Assembly: GCF_001584335.1 (NCBI RefSeq)
Contig: NZ_LSBB01000003.1
Span: forward strand, 124,001-188,000
Source of the DNA: Bacillus atrophaeus
GTDB lineage: Bacteria; Bacillota; Bacilli; Bacillales; Bacillaceae
Length of the DNA: 64,000 nucleotides
Direction of reading: 5' to 3'
Shown here: piece after piece, positions 16,948-26,500 of the stretch
How the letters are laid out: each line of letters starts with the position of its first letter
How positions within the stretch are numbered: the first letter of the stretch is position 1
Notes under the pieces: generated by a model
What the model saw: only the letters and a program-made list of their open reading frames with translations
Database searches by the model: none
What the model was told of the DNA's origin: nothing
Translations under genes and position numbers: made by a program

Positions 16948-17202
16948 TTATCTCTTTAAAAATCCTAAAATGCTTACAACTATTAAAGTAATTATTGATG
17001 AAATCAACACAGAGATACTGACAGCCCCTAAACCCAATCCTTCCCATCTACCTACAAAGAAACTTACAATTAATAAGATTATACTCAGCATCATTAAAAC
17101 TGATGGGATACCATACTGTAAAGGAGATTTTCTTTTTTTAAACATCAAAGAAATACCTATTGTAACCACACTTAGAATTGCTGTCATAAGCCAAAACATC
17201 AT
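16948..17202 (-). CDS. YesK-like small membrane protein
   Basis: An 84-aa protein with three hydrophobic helices (residues about 2-18, 34-50 and 58-80), a KKRKSP turn and the phrase SFFVGRWEGLGLGAVSISV, as in the YesK family. The function is unknown. AAGGAGGC stands 7 bases before ATG 17202. It is alone on the minus strand next to the integrase remnant. Confidence 0.65.
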   Translation of the reverse strand: MMFWLMTAILSVVTIGISLMFKKRKSPLQYGIPSVLMMLSIILLIVSFFVGRWEGLGLGAVSISVLISSIITLIVVSILGFLKR

Positions 17203-17478
17203 TTACTCTGCCTCCTTGAATTGTTTTGGAAAGTTTCATTATAACAGATTATTCTTAAATAGAGGCTTATCATACCGGATTAGTGACAATATGAGTAGAA
17301 GTAGGTGAAGTAAAATACAAACTACATCTATATACCTAAATCAAAATTCTGAAAATAATTTGGTTAATTTAAAATTCAAAAAAATAAAGTTGTTAGTGGA
17401 TTTCTATTTGAGAACTTGTTGCTGTTGGATTCTTAAATTTTTAATGAGCAAGAAATTTTTATTCCTTTGACCTGTTAT
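17203..17478. other. Intergenic, no gene seen
   Basis: A/T-rich spacer between the YesK-like gene and the integrase remnant. I looked for a trnS-Leu2-type repeat that could be the left end of the ICE remnant and saw none. Confidence 0.5.
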
Positions 17479-18370
17479 TTAGAGTAAGTCGTCCAAACGG
17501 TCGGCAGTTTCCTTCTGTTTATTAGGAAAAAGATGTCCATAGGTGTTCATTGTAAAGGCTACTGAACCATGCCCCAGACGTTCCTTTATCAATAGATAAT
17601 CTTCGCCTTGGTTGATTAGCAGAGCGACGTGTGAATGTCTCAAATCATGGAAACGAATAGGTTCAATATTTCCTCTTTTACATATCTGTTTTATCTTTCT
17701 GCTGAAAATATCTTTTGTAGGCGGTCTATCTTTGTACTGAAACATATAGGATTCCTCTGTTTGTTTAATTCCTAATCCATCAAAAATTTCTTTTTGTTTT
17801 TGCTTCCACTGATCTAGCAGCGCTATAAGTTTTGAATTAATACTTATTCTGCGAATTGAGTTTTTGGTCTTTGGCGGAGTAATAATGTATTCTTGGTTGA
17901 TGTATGTTAATGCTTTATATACATTGATTTCTCTTCTGAAATTGTCTAAGTCTTTCCAATGGAGTGCTAAAATCTCGCCTAGGCGCATTCCTGTTAAATA
18001 ATCAGTAGTATAGAACACTTTAAAAATGAATTCGTCATTATTGGTGAGATTAATAAATTCTTTGAATTGATCAGGAGTCCAAAAATTCATTTGTTTTTTT
18101 ACGACACTTAAATTTTTCACTTTTGCACAAGGATTCTTGATTAAAACATCTTCCACTATCCCTATATCGAAAATCTTACTTAGGATAATCATCGTATTAT
18201 TTATTGTCTTGTTTTCAAGTCCTTTTTTGATAAGTAATCTTTGAAAATCTTGAATCTCATTATGAGTTACTTTTTTAACAATGCAGTTTTCAAAATGGGG
18301 GAGGATATGTTTTTCAATCGTGTATTTCTCTATATTGAAGTAATTTGGCTTATGATGAAGCTTACATTGC
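17479..18370 (-). pseudogene. Tyrosine integrase, 5' truncated (ICEBs1 Int-like)
   Basis: The catalytic domain is complete: Arg in LTGMRLGEILALHW, HDLRHSHVALLI (HxxR), LGHGSVAFTMNTYGH with the second His and the nucleophile Tyr. Upstream of the first Met (18192) the frame stays open, with core-binding-domain text (KYTIEKHILPHFENCIVKKV), up to about 18370, where homology stops and antisense of the yddJ-like fragment begins. The arm-binding N-terminus and start are lost. A shortened protein from an internal start could still be made, but normal function is unlikely. Confidence 0.8.
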
Positions 18371-18379
18371 TCAAGATAA

Positions 18380-18685
18380 ATGCTAACTAATAATGTAATA
18401 AAACAGGAGAAGAAAACTAGGAAAGAAACAAATATAGATTCGGATGAGTATAAGAGGGAGAATTCTATAGTTCGTGTATATAATAACGGAAAGTATATTC
18501 AATTGGCATTTTATAAGCCCGAGAATAATTATAAAAAGCTCACCGCATTTTCGTATTATGAGAAGCTTGGTGATTCATATGAAGAGCTGACCCATATGCC
18601 TGTCGACGGAGATCAAGATCGTCTAGGCTTGTATAAAAAAACACCAGATTATGAAGAGGTTAAAGGCAAGGAAATAAAAAACTAA
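18380..18685 (+). pseudogene. YddJ-like lipoprotein, 3' fragment
   Basis: A 101-codon frame without signal peptide or lipobox. The core (ENSIVRVYNNGKYIQLAFYK, later LGDSYEELTHMPVDGDQDRL) reads like the C-terminal part of a small secreted protein. YddJ, the exclusion lipoprotein of ICEBs1, lies next to spbK-rapI; the position here agrees, but I could not compare sequences. A weaker copy of its last 25 codons appears at about 45.05-45.15 kb. It begins at the deletion joint with int. Confidence 0.5.
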
Positions 18686-18798
18686 GGAGTAGACTTTATG
18701 TCTGCTCTATTTTAGTACTTAAGATTGTTTATATCCATTTTATAGATAATTCCATCAGTACTTTGTTCAAAGTAGTTCAGATAAAGTAAAGGGAACAA

Positions 18799-18832
18799 AA
18801 AAGAGCGGAAAGGGGTTTCCACTCTTTTTAAA
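18799..18832. terminator. Bidirectional terminator after the SIR2 operon
   Basis: An AAGAGCGGAAA/TTTCCACTCTT stem with one mismatch, loop GGGG, flanked by A and T runs. It serves the minus-strand SIR2 gene ending at 18839. Confidence 0.8.
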
Positions 18833-18838
18833 AGAAAA

Positions 18839-20038
18839 CTATAATAAGTTTTTAAGGACAATTTTTAATGCTTTTACATAATTATCACTAAAATCACTAG
18901 TTCCCTCCACTTTTATACTTATAGGACGTAAACCTGCTTTAATCATATCCCTTGCTTCATCAGGATGGAGATTATTTTGTATAATAAAATGTTGTCCTCC
19001 TAAGTTTTTAAAAGAGTTATCATAGATATCTTTGAAATATTCGTCATCAAATGAAAAACCAATGAATAAAAGGTTTTTCGTTCCCATAATAGCATTAAGA
19101 TAAGATTTTATTCTGTCATCCTTATATAGCTTCTCATAGTCTTCTTTAGTTATTATCATAGATCTAGGGGATCTTAAATGACCATGTAAATGTAGAACAA
19201 TTTGTTTTCCTTTGTTAAGTAATTCATGAGCGTCTTCGATTTGATCTAGTGTATAAGGGTATGTATCTCCCTCTTTATAGTCTATCAAAGAAGAATCATA
19301 ATTAGTTGTTATGAAAAATGCAGGTTCTAAGTTAATAATATCCTTTATATTATGATAATTTTCAGCCAACCCACTTTTATACTTAGCCTCGATTTGACGT
19401 ACTATATGTTTTTTTATATCTTCATCAGTTGAAAGGTTTAAGGTGTTATTTTTAAGAACATCGATTGCTCCTAAATAGTCTCCTTTGTTAATACGTTTGT
19501 CAAATAAATCTCTATCTTGTTGTTTTAAAGAACCACCCATTCCACGCAATAAATTTGGCCAATTATCTAAACCCAAAGGAAGTGAAGTTCCAGCTCCGAG
19601 AAAAGGTATAATAGTGTCTATAGTATCTTTTAATTCATAAAAGATACCTAAGAAATGGTCGTCAATTACTGATTTTAATATTTCTTCATTTCTCAAATTA
19701 AGTTCCTGACTTAATTCATTTTTCAGTTTGAATAAATCTGTTATTTCATGCACAAAGGTGTTTTTTAACAACTGATTGCAATAATCACAGTGTGTAGTCT
19801 TCAGAGGATAGATTTCTGTTTCTTCTCCACAATCACATTGTATGTATTCATCAATATAACCACTACTTTTTAATGTGGAAAAGAGAATTTCAACATCATC
19901 CTGTATATTCTTTAATTGATTTTTTCTAAAAAAGTTATTTTTAAAAGTGTTTGATATTTTGGTCAATAGAGCTACTGCTTCTTCTTCACTCATCGACAGG
20001 TTTAAGTGAACGTTGTTTATTAAGTTGTCTAACGACAT
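18839..20038 (-). CDS. SIR2-like NAD-binding protein with N-terminal zinc ribbon
   Basis: A 399-aa protein. The SIR2 fold starts near residue 135: IIPFLGAGTSLPLGLDNW (NAD-binding GAGxS), FFITTNYDSSLIDY (TTNYD), VLHLHGHLRSPR (catalytic His) and LLFIGFSFDDEYF. A zinc ribbon lies before it (CDCGEE and HCDYC, about residues 68-86). SIR2 domains of this kind deplete NAD in several phage-defence systems (Thoeris ThsA, DSR, SIR2-HerA). Its start lies 53 bases inside the upstream gene, with TGAGGAG before the ATG, so the two are coupled. It fits none of the named systems by partner gene. Confidence 0.8.
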   Translation of the reverse strand: MSLDNLINNVHLNLSMSEEEAVALLTKISNTFKNNFFRKNQLKNIQDDVEILFSTLKSSGYIDEYIQCDCGEETEIYPLKTTHCDYCNQLLKNTFVHEITDLFKLKNELSQELNLRNEEILKSVIDDHFLGIFYELKDTIDTIIPFLGAGTSLPLGLDNWPNLLRGMGGSLKQQDRDLFDKRINKGDYLGAIDVLKNNTLNLSTDEDIKKHIVRQIEAKYKSGLAENYHNIKDIINLEPAFFITTNYDSSLIDYKEGDTYPYTLDQIEDAHELLNKGKQIVLHLHGHLRSPRSMIITKEDYEKLYKDDRIKSYLNAIMGTKNLLFIGFSFDDEYFKDIYDNSFKNLGGQHFIIQNNLHPDEARDMIKAGLRPISIKVEGTSDFSDNYVKALKIVLKNLL

Positions 20039-21302
20039 AGTTTATTATCTCCTCATTTAGTGGTTTTTTAGGTAAGAATACTATCTTGAAATATTTTGAG
20101 GTGCTATATATAGTAGTTTGTATAACGTCAATATCTTTTTCGTCAGAAAATTTCGTATCCGTAAACCATGAAATGCCCCAATGTTCTAGTTCCTTTGCTC
20201 CTTCAAAATTTATATATAAACTGTGAAACATATCACTTTGAGATACAGGGTGTTTTGAACTTGAGGAGCGAGTGGAGCCTGTATTAGAGTTGTTTCCCTT
20301 GAATTTTAATTTAGTCGTATATCCAATCAAACTTAGCTTTTTAGCCTTTTTCACTAATTGTTTAGCATCAAATTTGTTACTAATATAATTTGATAATAAT
20401 AAAGACTGAATATTTTTCACTAATTCTTCCCGATCTTGTTTTCCTGGACGTTCGTTTACTGTATATAATTTTTTCATATAATTATTAACACTCTCAACTA
20501 TTGTTGTGTAAGCTTTATCAGTTACTTCTTGTCTAACATCTTTAAGTAAATCTTCATCAAGTTTCTTGCAGATTCTATACATCGATTCTCTGTCACTGTC
20601 TCTATTTATAACGATAAAATTACCAAGCAATTTTTTTATTATTCGTTCCTTTACATAATTATAAAGTTTGCTGATTGATCTATTATAATCACTTGTATTT
20701 TCATCTGGCTCTTTTATATTTGGAATGTTTCGAATCAATATTAGACAGGATCTCTCTATAAAATTAACCTCAATACCAGCAATGAAATACTTATTTTTGT
20801 TTTTCTCATTTTTTACTGTTTGAACTAATAAAAGCCTTGCTTTTTGAATTTCACCATTGTTTTCCACGTAATCTAAGCCACCAATAAATGTTGATCCAGG
20901 TACAGTGATATTTAACGCATCCATTAAATAAAAACCATCTTTATTCATGTACCTTCGAAAATTTGTATGAATATTTGAGTCAGTTTTAAATTCACCTAAA
21001 ATTTTATCCATATTTTGTTTGAAAAGGTCTATTGATAACTTGTTAAATGTATGTACGTATACATTTTTTAGATGGCTGTATAATATAGATTCAAAATATA
21101 TCTTATCAACAATTTTTTTGGAACCCCAATCTTCTTCATTAACTATATATTTATAAATATCCTCGATATTTTTTTTGTCATTTACTTCAAATCCAGCTTT
21201 AATTACTGCTTCTTGAAAAAGGTTAAAGTCTACATATTCTTCAAATAGAGAACCACCGTAAAAGTACTGGATATTTTCTTCCTGGCTGAGAGTTGTCTTC
21301 AT
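19986..21302 (-). CDS. Unknown partner protein of the SIR2 gene
   Basis: A 438-aa soluble protein, A/T-rich like its partner. I recognise no family. It is helical at both ends, with a beta-rich centre (YFIAGIEVNFIERSCLILIR) and a Ser/Thr/Asn linker (GNNSNTGSTRSSSSKHP, about residue 345) before a final domain of about 90 residues. It has no membrane segment, nuclease motif or P-loop that I can see. It is first in the two-gene operon, with TTGGAGG before ATG 21302, and overlaps the SIR2 gene. Role as the sensor or as a guard of the effector is inference. Confidence 0.65.
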   Translation of the reverse strand: MKTTLSQEENIQYFYGGSLFEEYVDFNLFQEAVIKAGFEVNDKKNIEDIYKYIVNEEDWGSKKIVDKIYFESILYSHLKNVYVHTFNKLSIDLFKQNMDKILGEFKTDSNIHTNFRRYMNKDGFYLMDALNITVPGSTFIGGLDYVENNGEIQKARLLLVQTVKNEKNKNKYFIAGIEVNFIERSCLILIRNIPNIKEPDENTSDYNRSISKLYNYVKERIIKKLLGNFIVINRDSDRESMYRICKKLDEDLLKDVRQEVTDKAYTTIVESVNNYMKKLYTVNERPGKQDREELVKNIQSLLLSNYISNKFDAKQLVKKAKKLSLIGYTTKLKFKGNNSNTGSTRSSSSKHPVSQSDMFHSLYINFEGAKELEHWGISWFTDTKFSDEKDIDVIQTTIYSTSKYFKIVFLPKKPLNEEIINYVVRQLNKQRSLKPVDE

Positions 21303-21723
21303 TAAGAAACCTCCAAAATCCCTTGTTTGGTATAGGAAGATTATAACACAATTCTGACAAAAGAAGGCACATCAAAACTTTATGTTGCAATATATAGGGA
21401 GAGGAAATGAATATACGAGTAGAAGAGATGAATGAACAAAAGCTTACGATAATATGTATTTTCGATGTAACAGCCTAGTGGGTAGATGACCTGGGATGTA
21501 TGTCTGTTTTGGATCAGACGTTATGTCTGCCCTTATTTTGTTTGCTTTATAATCTGTCAAGACACAAAAGCCTTACAATAACCGCAATAAAGACGAAAAG
21601 AATAATTTCTTCAATAGACAATTCGTACCTTTTTACATTTTAACTTTGTAAAGAAATGTCCGATCTGCCATAATACAATTAATGTAAATATTCCAACAAT
21701 TTAGTGGAGATGGGGGAGCTTTC
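21303..21723. other. Intergenic, promoter region of the SIR2 operon and rapI
   Basis: A/T-rich. A TATAAT-type box for the minus strand lies at 21340-21345. A short frame from 21408 (about 22 codons) has no support. CCTAGTGGGT at 21474-21484 resembles ten bases of the tRNA repeat, too little to call. Confidence 0.4.
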
Positions 21724-22899
21724 TTGCAGCAGGGTTTTTTAAAGAGAAGCAAAATTCCATATGATTTGGTGACAAAAAAACTAAATGCTTGGTACATGGC
21801 GATAAAGAGTGATTTGGTTGAGGAAGCAGAACGAATTAAAGCTGAAGCTGAAGCTGAACTAGCTAATATGGAAGAAAATCAAGATGCTCTATTATATTAT
21901 CAGCTGCTAGAATTCAGACATGAAATCATGTTGAGCTATATGAAGTCAAAGAATATGGATAGCTTGGAAAATGCATATGAGACGCTAAGGGAAATTGAAT
22001 CCCAAGGTCAATTAACCGGTATGTTGGAGTATTATTTTTATTTCTTTATGGGAATGTATGAATTTAGAAGGAAAGAACTGACTACAGCAATAAGTGCTTA
22101 TCGAATCGCGGAGAAAAAGTTGTTTGAGGTGGAAGATGAAATTGAAAGGGCGGAGTTCTTCTTCAAAGTCGCCCATGTGTATTACTATATGAAACAAACT
22201 TATTTTTCTTTAAATTATGCCAATCGGGCGCTTAAAATTTTCAAACAGTACGATGCGTATGCAGTTCAAACCATAAGATGTCAAAATATAATTGCTGGTA
22301 ATTTAATTGACTCTTTGGATTATGAAAGAGCACTAGATGTGTTTAGAGACACATTGCGTATAGCTGAATCAGTTGGAGCGGATTACTTGATTGGTATGTC
22401 TCGAATGAATATTGGTATTTGTTATGATTACATAGGTGAATATGATAAAGCCGCTGAATATTTACAAACGTCATTAGAGTTTTTTGAAAAGACTGAACAT
22501 ATATTTTTGACAAAAACATTGTTCAATATAGTCAACGTTAAAACAAAACAGAAAGCTCTGTCTGAGGCTTTACCTTATTTAAAAAAGGGACAATCTGTTG
22601 CAAAGAAATACGGGGATTCAGAATATGAAGCAAAGTTCAAGATTGTAGAAGGACTTTATTTTAGTGATGATGAATATTCTTTAATTGAAGAGGCCTTTTC
22701 GTATCTGAATGAAAAAAGAATGTTCGGAGACATTGAAAATTTTGCAATTAGAGTAGCGGATTATTTTTATGAAGAAGGGGATTTATCACGTTCCACTGAG
22801 TATTATCGACTGAGTATTGAAGCGAGACGAAAAATAAAAAAAGGGGAGATTATTAATGAAGATCAGCCGGACTTTGTTTACAGTCATTTTATTGGGTAG
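21724..22899 (+). CDS. rapI: RapI, Rap-family regulator of the ICEBs1 type
   Basis: A 391-aa tetratricopeptide-repeat protein, with the N-terminal three-helix bundle (YDLVTKKLNAWYMAIKSDLV) then repeats such as YYFYFFMGMYEFRRKELTTA and MSRMNIGICYDYIGEYDKA. The ending IEARRKIKKGEIINEDQPD agrees with RapI of ICEBs1 as I recall it. RapI activates ICEBs1 excision and transfer by acting on ImmR/ImmA and can inhibit Spo0F phosphotransfer; its peptide PhrI blocks it. Here immR/immA are gone, so only an effect on the host phosphorelay would remain. TTG start at 21724 behind GGGGGAG. phrI overlaps its end. Confidence 0.88.
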   Translation: MQQGFLKRSKIPYDLVTKKLNAWYMAIKSDLVEEAERIKAEAEAELANMEENQDALLYYQLLEFRHEIMLSYMKSKNMDSLENAYETLREIESQGQLTGMLEYYFYFFMGMYEFRRKELTTAISAYRIAEKKLFEVEDEIERAEFFFKVAHVYYYMKQTYFSLNYANRALKIFKQYDAYAVQTIRCQNIIAGNLIDSLDYERALDVFRDTLRIAESVGADYLIGMSRMNIGICYDYIGEYDKAAEYLQTSLEFFEKTEHIFLTKTLFNIVNVKTKQKALSEALPYLKKGQSVAKKYGDSEYEAKFKIVEGLYFSDDEYSLIEEAFSYLNEKRMFGDIENFAIRVADYFYEEGDLSRSTEYYRLSIEARRKIKKGEIINEDQPDFVYSHFIG

Positions 22900-22981
22900 C
22901 ATAGCAGGAGTGGTTTTAACAAATGATGTCCCTGTTATCAAAGCTCCTTTTCATGTTGCTGATGACAGAGTAGGTGCTTAG
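22856..22981 (+). CDS. phrI: PhrI precursor, quorum-sensing peptide DRVGA
   Basis: A 41-aa exported peptide precursor overlapping the rapI 3' end by 44 bases. A basic start (MKISR), a hydrophobic export segment (TLFTVILLGSIAGVVL) and a C-terminus ending VADDRVGA. The last five residues, DRVGA, equal the mature PhrI pentapeptide of ICEBs1. The secreted peptide is imported by Opp and inhibits RapI. AGGGGAG precedes ATG 22856. Confidence 0.9.
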   Translation: MKISRTLFTVILLGSIAGVVLTNDVPVIKAPFHVADDRVGA

Positions 22982-23110
22982 TGAGTTAGATCAAAAAAAC
23001 AAATTTGTAGACAGAACAGATTCGTCTATCATACCATAGCATAACAAAAGGGATAGTTCATTCTTACTGCTTGTTATCTCTTTTGATTACTCTATTGGAA
23101 CCTATCTAAG

Positions 23111-23147
23111 AAAACCATACCAATATGTTCTGGTATGGTTTTTTTTG
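23111..23147. terminator. Terminator between phrI and the SUKH gene
   Basis: An AACCATACCA/TGGTATGGTT stem and eight T. It shares its stem text (CATACCA/TGGTATG) with hairpins at 47.93, 57.21 and 60.76 kb. Confidence 0.8.
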
Positions 23148-23196
23148 ATGTAATTATTCAATTCCGAAGATACATTTATTTTGAGAATTGTAAAGA

Positions 23197-23655
23197 TTAA
23201 TCTTCCCAATCCTCATCTTCGTCTAAGTCCTCTTTACCTTTTTCTAATCGCTGAAGAAAAAATTCAAGAAAGGTATTTGCAGCAGTAAAGCCATATCCTT
23301 CATGGTTATCCCAAAGAATAACTGGACACTCTCCATCTACCATCCTGTTTGTATCAAGGCAATAAGAGAATTCATCAATATACTCTATAACAACAAGACC
23401 TGGTATAAGATCGTAAAATGTTCTGTATTCTTTTGTTTGCTCAACAACTTCAGCGCCTTCAGAGTCATAACCAAGGATCATTGTTCCGTATGCACCACCA
23501 GAACCATACTCTTTCAAAAACCATTTATAACTTTCTGGGAGAGAAACTTCAAGTTCTTCTTCTATCTCATGAATCTGTTTCTCGCTGACTCCTCCAGTGA
23601 TAATAGAGAATTCTTTGTTTTCTTCTAAAAACTTTTGTATTGTTGAGTAATCCAT
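23197..23655 (-). CDS. SUKH (SMI1/KNR4) family immunity protein, YobK-like
   Basis: A 152-aa acidic protein with the SUKH signatures VSEKQIHEIEEELEVSLPES, YKWFLKEYGSGGAYG and a C-terminal acidic tail (LDEDEDWED). SUKH proteins neutralise nuclease toxins. It lies 12 bases after the LXG toxin gene, the normal toxin-immunity order, similar to yobL-yobK. ATG 23655 has GAGGTG 7 bases upstream; a GTG at 23664 is in frame. Confidence 0.85.
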   Translation of the reverse strand: MDYSTIQKFLEENKEFSIITGGVSEKQIHEIEEELEVSLPESYKWFLKEYGSGGAYGTMILGYDSEGAEVVEQTKEYRTFYDLIPGLVVIEYIDEFSYCLDTNRMVDGECPVILWDNHEGYGFTAANTFLEFFLQRLEKGKEDLDEDEDWED

Positions 23656-23667
23656 AAAATTCACCTC

Positions 23668-25464
23668 TTACTGTTGTTTTTCAAATTGTTGTGCTCTCCA
23701 TTTCCAATATCTCTTTCTAAAACTGTCGTATTGAGCAGAAAGTTCGGGATTGTTTCTAAAACTTTGCCCGTTTTCCTTTAAGCCATGGAGAATATTGTGA
23801 TATTTTTTGTGCAGGCTTTCAGGAACTTCAACCATTGTACCAGGTTCTTCTTGGATTAAATGATGTAGGTTTATTTGTGTTCCATCCTTTGCAAAAGGTG
23901 CATTGCCAAGTTTCATTAATTGAAGATTTGTTTGGCCTTTACGATTTTTTTGATTGAGGTCTATATCTTTTAACATATACACTTTTCGGCTTACGTCTTT
24001 TATATTTCCTTTAGCTTTCACTTTTCCTTCTATTTCAGCAGCAGTATATTTTTCTTTATTTAACCAAGGAACATCAATGTATTTCCCCGTAAAAGGTTTT
24101 CGAGTTACATCAGCTACCTTCTTGGAAAACTGATGAAATGATTTTTTATAACTCTCCCCATCAATTGTGTTGAAAGGAAAAGTCCCTGAACCACCAGCCA
24201 TTGCATACTGTTGTTCAAAAACATTTGGTATTTTAACATATTCAATACCTTTTTTTATTCCTGCTTTTGAAACTTCGAGCGTCTTAATTGCAGCAACTTT
24301 TGAACCGGCTTTTGCAACTTTGGATACTTTATCAATACCCTTCGGACCAACTATTGCAAGAACAACAGTGCTGCCGACATAGGACACCCATTTTGCCCTG
24401 CTGTAGCTATCTCCATTAATCATATCACGTTGGAAAGTGTCTTCTATGTCTTTTGCTATGATCTTATAAGTATCGATTGGATGTAAGACTGCGTTCACCG
24501 TTCCAGAAAGCGTTTCAATAGGGTGCATTGCAAGTTGATAGAGACCCATCACGGTATCTTTACCGGCTTCATATATTCCAACTGCAATACCTTTTCCAAT
24601 TTCAGCTTTTTGTTGGAGTTCTTCGAGCTGACGGAAATAAACTTGCTGGTCAGGCTCCAAATTCTCGTATCCTATTTTCTTCGCAATTTTTAAATACTCG
24701 TCAGGGTCTGTTACCTTTACAAGCTGTTTTTTCAAATCTTTAATTTCGCGTTTTTTAGCTTCCTCTTTTTTGATCTTTAAATAAGCTTCAGACCGCTTTT
24801 CGATATCGCCTTTTTTCTTATGGATGTCACTCTCACGATAAGCTTTGGCATTATAATGTATAGGTGAAGCGTTTTTGCCCTTACCTGTTGACTCCTGTAA
24901 CTTTTGAAAGTCTGCTTTAATAAATTGTTCGTTAGGTTCAGTCATTGCATATTCAGTTTTTAAGTTCTCGTCTGTATCGCCTATTTTCTCAATAGTTTTT
25001 TTTCGTTTGTTTTCGGCGGACGAGAGCTCATCCTTAAAAGCCTCTGTTGAAAATAAATCAAGTGGAAGAATGTCATCAATATCACTCAGTATATCTTTCA
25101 TTGCTTTCTTCTGCTCGGACATAATTGCTGGTGATTTTCTATATGCGTTTGCCAGTTCGTGTTCTAAGAAGGATTCTTCGATATATGCATCAGATAAGTT
25201 GGCATCTTCCAGAATACCGGAGATACTAGTAAGGAAAGCGATTTTCATATCAATTAAATCAATCCATTGATCAGCTACACCGGTGTGATCGTGAAAAAAT
25301 GCTTTAATATTGTTTGCTCCCTTCCCAGAGAACTCACTATCATCAAGATCAGCAACAGCCTTAAATGCTTTTTTCAAATTAATCATTTGATTTTTCAACT
25401 CTTTATAATCGTTTGCTCGGTTTTCAGCTTCAGATAACAAAGACCTTGCTTCAAATACTTTCAT
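23668..25464 (-). CDS. LXG-domain polymorphic toxin with LHH-type nuclease end, YobL-like
   Basis: A 598-aa protein. The N-terminal 200 residues are the helical LXG domain ([20 protein letters not shown]) that directs export by the Yuk/Ess type VII system. A hydrophobic or glycine-rich middle follows ([36 protein letters not shown]). The C-terminus has an LHH/HNH-like nuclease motif ([12 protein letters not shown]) and a HKKYHN motif. It kills non-immune siblings by contact. Its immunity gene follows directly. It lies at the right edge of the first module. Confidence 0.85.
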   Translation of the reverse strand: MKVFEARSLLSEAENRANDYKELKNQMINLKKAFKAVADLDDSEFSGKGANNIKAFFHDHTGVADQWIDLIDMKIAFLTSISGILEDANLSDAYIEESFLEHELANAYRKSPAIMSEQKKAMKDILSDIDDILPLDLFSTEAFKDELSSAENKRKKTIEKIGDTDENLKTEYAMTEPNEQFIKADFQKLQESTGKGKNASPIHYNAKAYRESDIHKKKGDIEKRSEAYLKIKKEEAKKREIKDLKKQLVKVTDPDEYLKIAKKIGYENLEPDQQVYFRQLEELQQKAEIGKGIAVGIYEAGKDTVMGLYQLAMHPIETLSGTVNAVLHPIDTYKIIAKDIEDTFQRDMINGDSYSRAKWVSYVGSTVVLAIVGPKGIDKVSKVAKAGSKVAAIKTLEVSKAGIKKGIEYVKIPNVFEQQYAMAGGSGTFPFNTIDGESYKKSFHQFSKKVADVTRKPFTGKYIDVPWLNKEKYTAAEIEGKVKAKGNIKDVSRKVYMLKDIDLNQKNRKGQTNLQLMKLGNAPFAKDGTQINLHHLIQEEPGTMVEVPESLHKKYHNILHGLKENGQSFRNNPELSAQYDSFRKRYWKWRAQQFEKQQ

Positions 25465-25663
25465 TGGACAATCCTTTCAGTAAGTTTATATCTAAATATT
25501 ACCATGGATAGGATGTGAAGTTCGAAAAAAATGTTGAAGAAGAGGTAATGAATTGAATGTAATGAGATTTGGAGAAGTGGGGAAGTAAGGGGGGTTTTTT
25601 ACTTACCAATTATTAACCATAATTCATTCAAACCTATAGAAATGATGTAATGTGGTGTTAGAA

Positions 25664-25761
25664 AGTGTAATGAAAACAAGCTTTCATAATCAGTGATAAG
25701 GATTTACTATGTTGAGGGACTCGACTTAGATGAAGATACCAAAACATTTTGGTATCCTTTT
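25664..25761 (+). repeat. Degenerate att copy 1 (type A arm)
   Basis: The upstream arm TGTAATGAAAACAAGCTTTC and TTTACTATGTTGAGGG match copies 2-4. After TTGAGGG the tRNA text is lost, but a hairpin GATACCAAAA/TTTTGGTATC with T run remains where the tRNA terminator would be. Confidence 0.6.
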
Positions 25762-25790
25762 TGTTTTGGAGTTTTATTAAATCTCCTTAG

Positions 25791-25820
25791 GAGTTCATGA
25801 CTTGGCACCAAATACAAGTC
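25791..25820 (-). pseudogene. yyaL-like scar 1
   Basis: Minus strand reads TCIWCQVMNS then stop, against TCHWCHVMAHES of the YyaL family. A similar piece lies at 38637-38675. Confidence 0.4.
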
Positions 25821-26099
25821 ATGAGATGAAGGCGTTCTTCCATTACAAATGCACAATTAGTTACATGCCACATAATATAAATTATAAAAAGCCACTTTAC
25901 CTTAGGTAATGAATTGGGTTGGTTCAGATTGACGAACTTTATTATTAAAAAGCTAAAAGAAATTCACAATTTTCTATGTTTTTAAAATAAAAAAAACCTT
26001 TATTTTCATTTCATCAGAAGGTATAGTATCTAGAAATCTTGGATTAGGAGCAACTGGCTATATACTTTATTTCTTTAGTTTTTGGATATTCTAACGGAA

Positions 26100-26274
26100 G
26101 TGGCAGCAATGACATGTCGAATAGCCGATGCTGACAGGAACCGGATTGTTTTCGAGTTTGCTTTTTTGAAGGGTTTTTCTCCCCAGGGTACCACTTCACA
26201 GGGGTATGAGCATGTTGAAGTAAGTATGGAGACTTCTCGGCAATTAATCTATTGGGTTTATTGTTAGTGGGCAT
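26100..26274 (-). pseudogene. yyaL 5' fragment, frameshifted
   Basis: From ATG 26274 (ribosome-binding site GAAGGTGAT) the text [30 protein letters not shown] matches the start of YyaL, a thioredoxin-domain protein of the SPATA20 family. The frame then shifts; in another frame [13 protein letters not shown] is readable. Homology stops right after the CHxCH motif. The full gene would be near 690 codons. A second copy lies at 30441-30629. Confidence 0.75.
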
Positions 26275-26394
26275 GGGATCACCTTCTTTCATCTTGTTGG
26301 TATTCCTTCTTACTGTACCACAAGTATTGGAATTAAATACTTTCATTTAATTATGACCCTAGACGTTTGATTTTTAAAAATACAATTTATTTTG

Positions 26395-26500
26395 TTTTGA
26401 TAAAGTTGTGGTTTTTAAAGAAGATTATGAACTTATAGAGCTATAACTATAAAAGCCCTATAAATACACTAGAAATAAAGATTGCTGTGTCGATGGCGGG
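26395..26500 (-). pseudogene. Degenerate partial copy of the membrane-protein gene at 27516
   Basis: The text resembles 27555-27650 base by base at many positions (for example GTTTTTAAAGAAGA, then TATAAATA-CAGAAAT-AAG). It corresponds to the C-terminal HSFISGLFMGWFYGYGAIGS region. It is broken by stops. Confidence 0.5.

Larger units (their letters stand above)
17479..22981. mobile_element. Collapsed ICEBs1-like element
   Basis: The left-end integrase (3' part, facing the tRNA as in ICEBs1) is fused directly to a yddJ-like fragment, followed by cargo and by rapI-phrI, which sit at the right end of ICEBs1. Immunity (immR/immA), excision (xis) and all conjugation genes are missing, so a deletion from inside int to inside yddJ is the simplest reading. 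The PhrI peptide is DRVGA, as in ICEBs1. A SIR2 gene pair stands between yddJ and rapI, where ICEBs1 carries spbK. The element cannot move by itself. Confidence 0.75.
25465..26043. other. Gene-poor junction with degenerate repeat pieces
   Basis: No gene. It holds the type A arm and a decayed tRNA repeat with terminator (25664-25761), and a yyaL-like scar (25791-25820). The rest is A/T-rich and unassigned. Confidence 0.55.

Noticed and set aside
21450-21510. CCTAGTGGGT near 21475 as a further att copy
   Set aside because: Only about ten bases agree, and no arm or terminator accompanies it.
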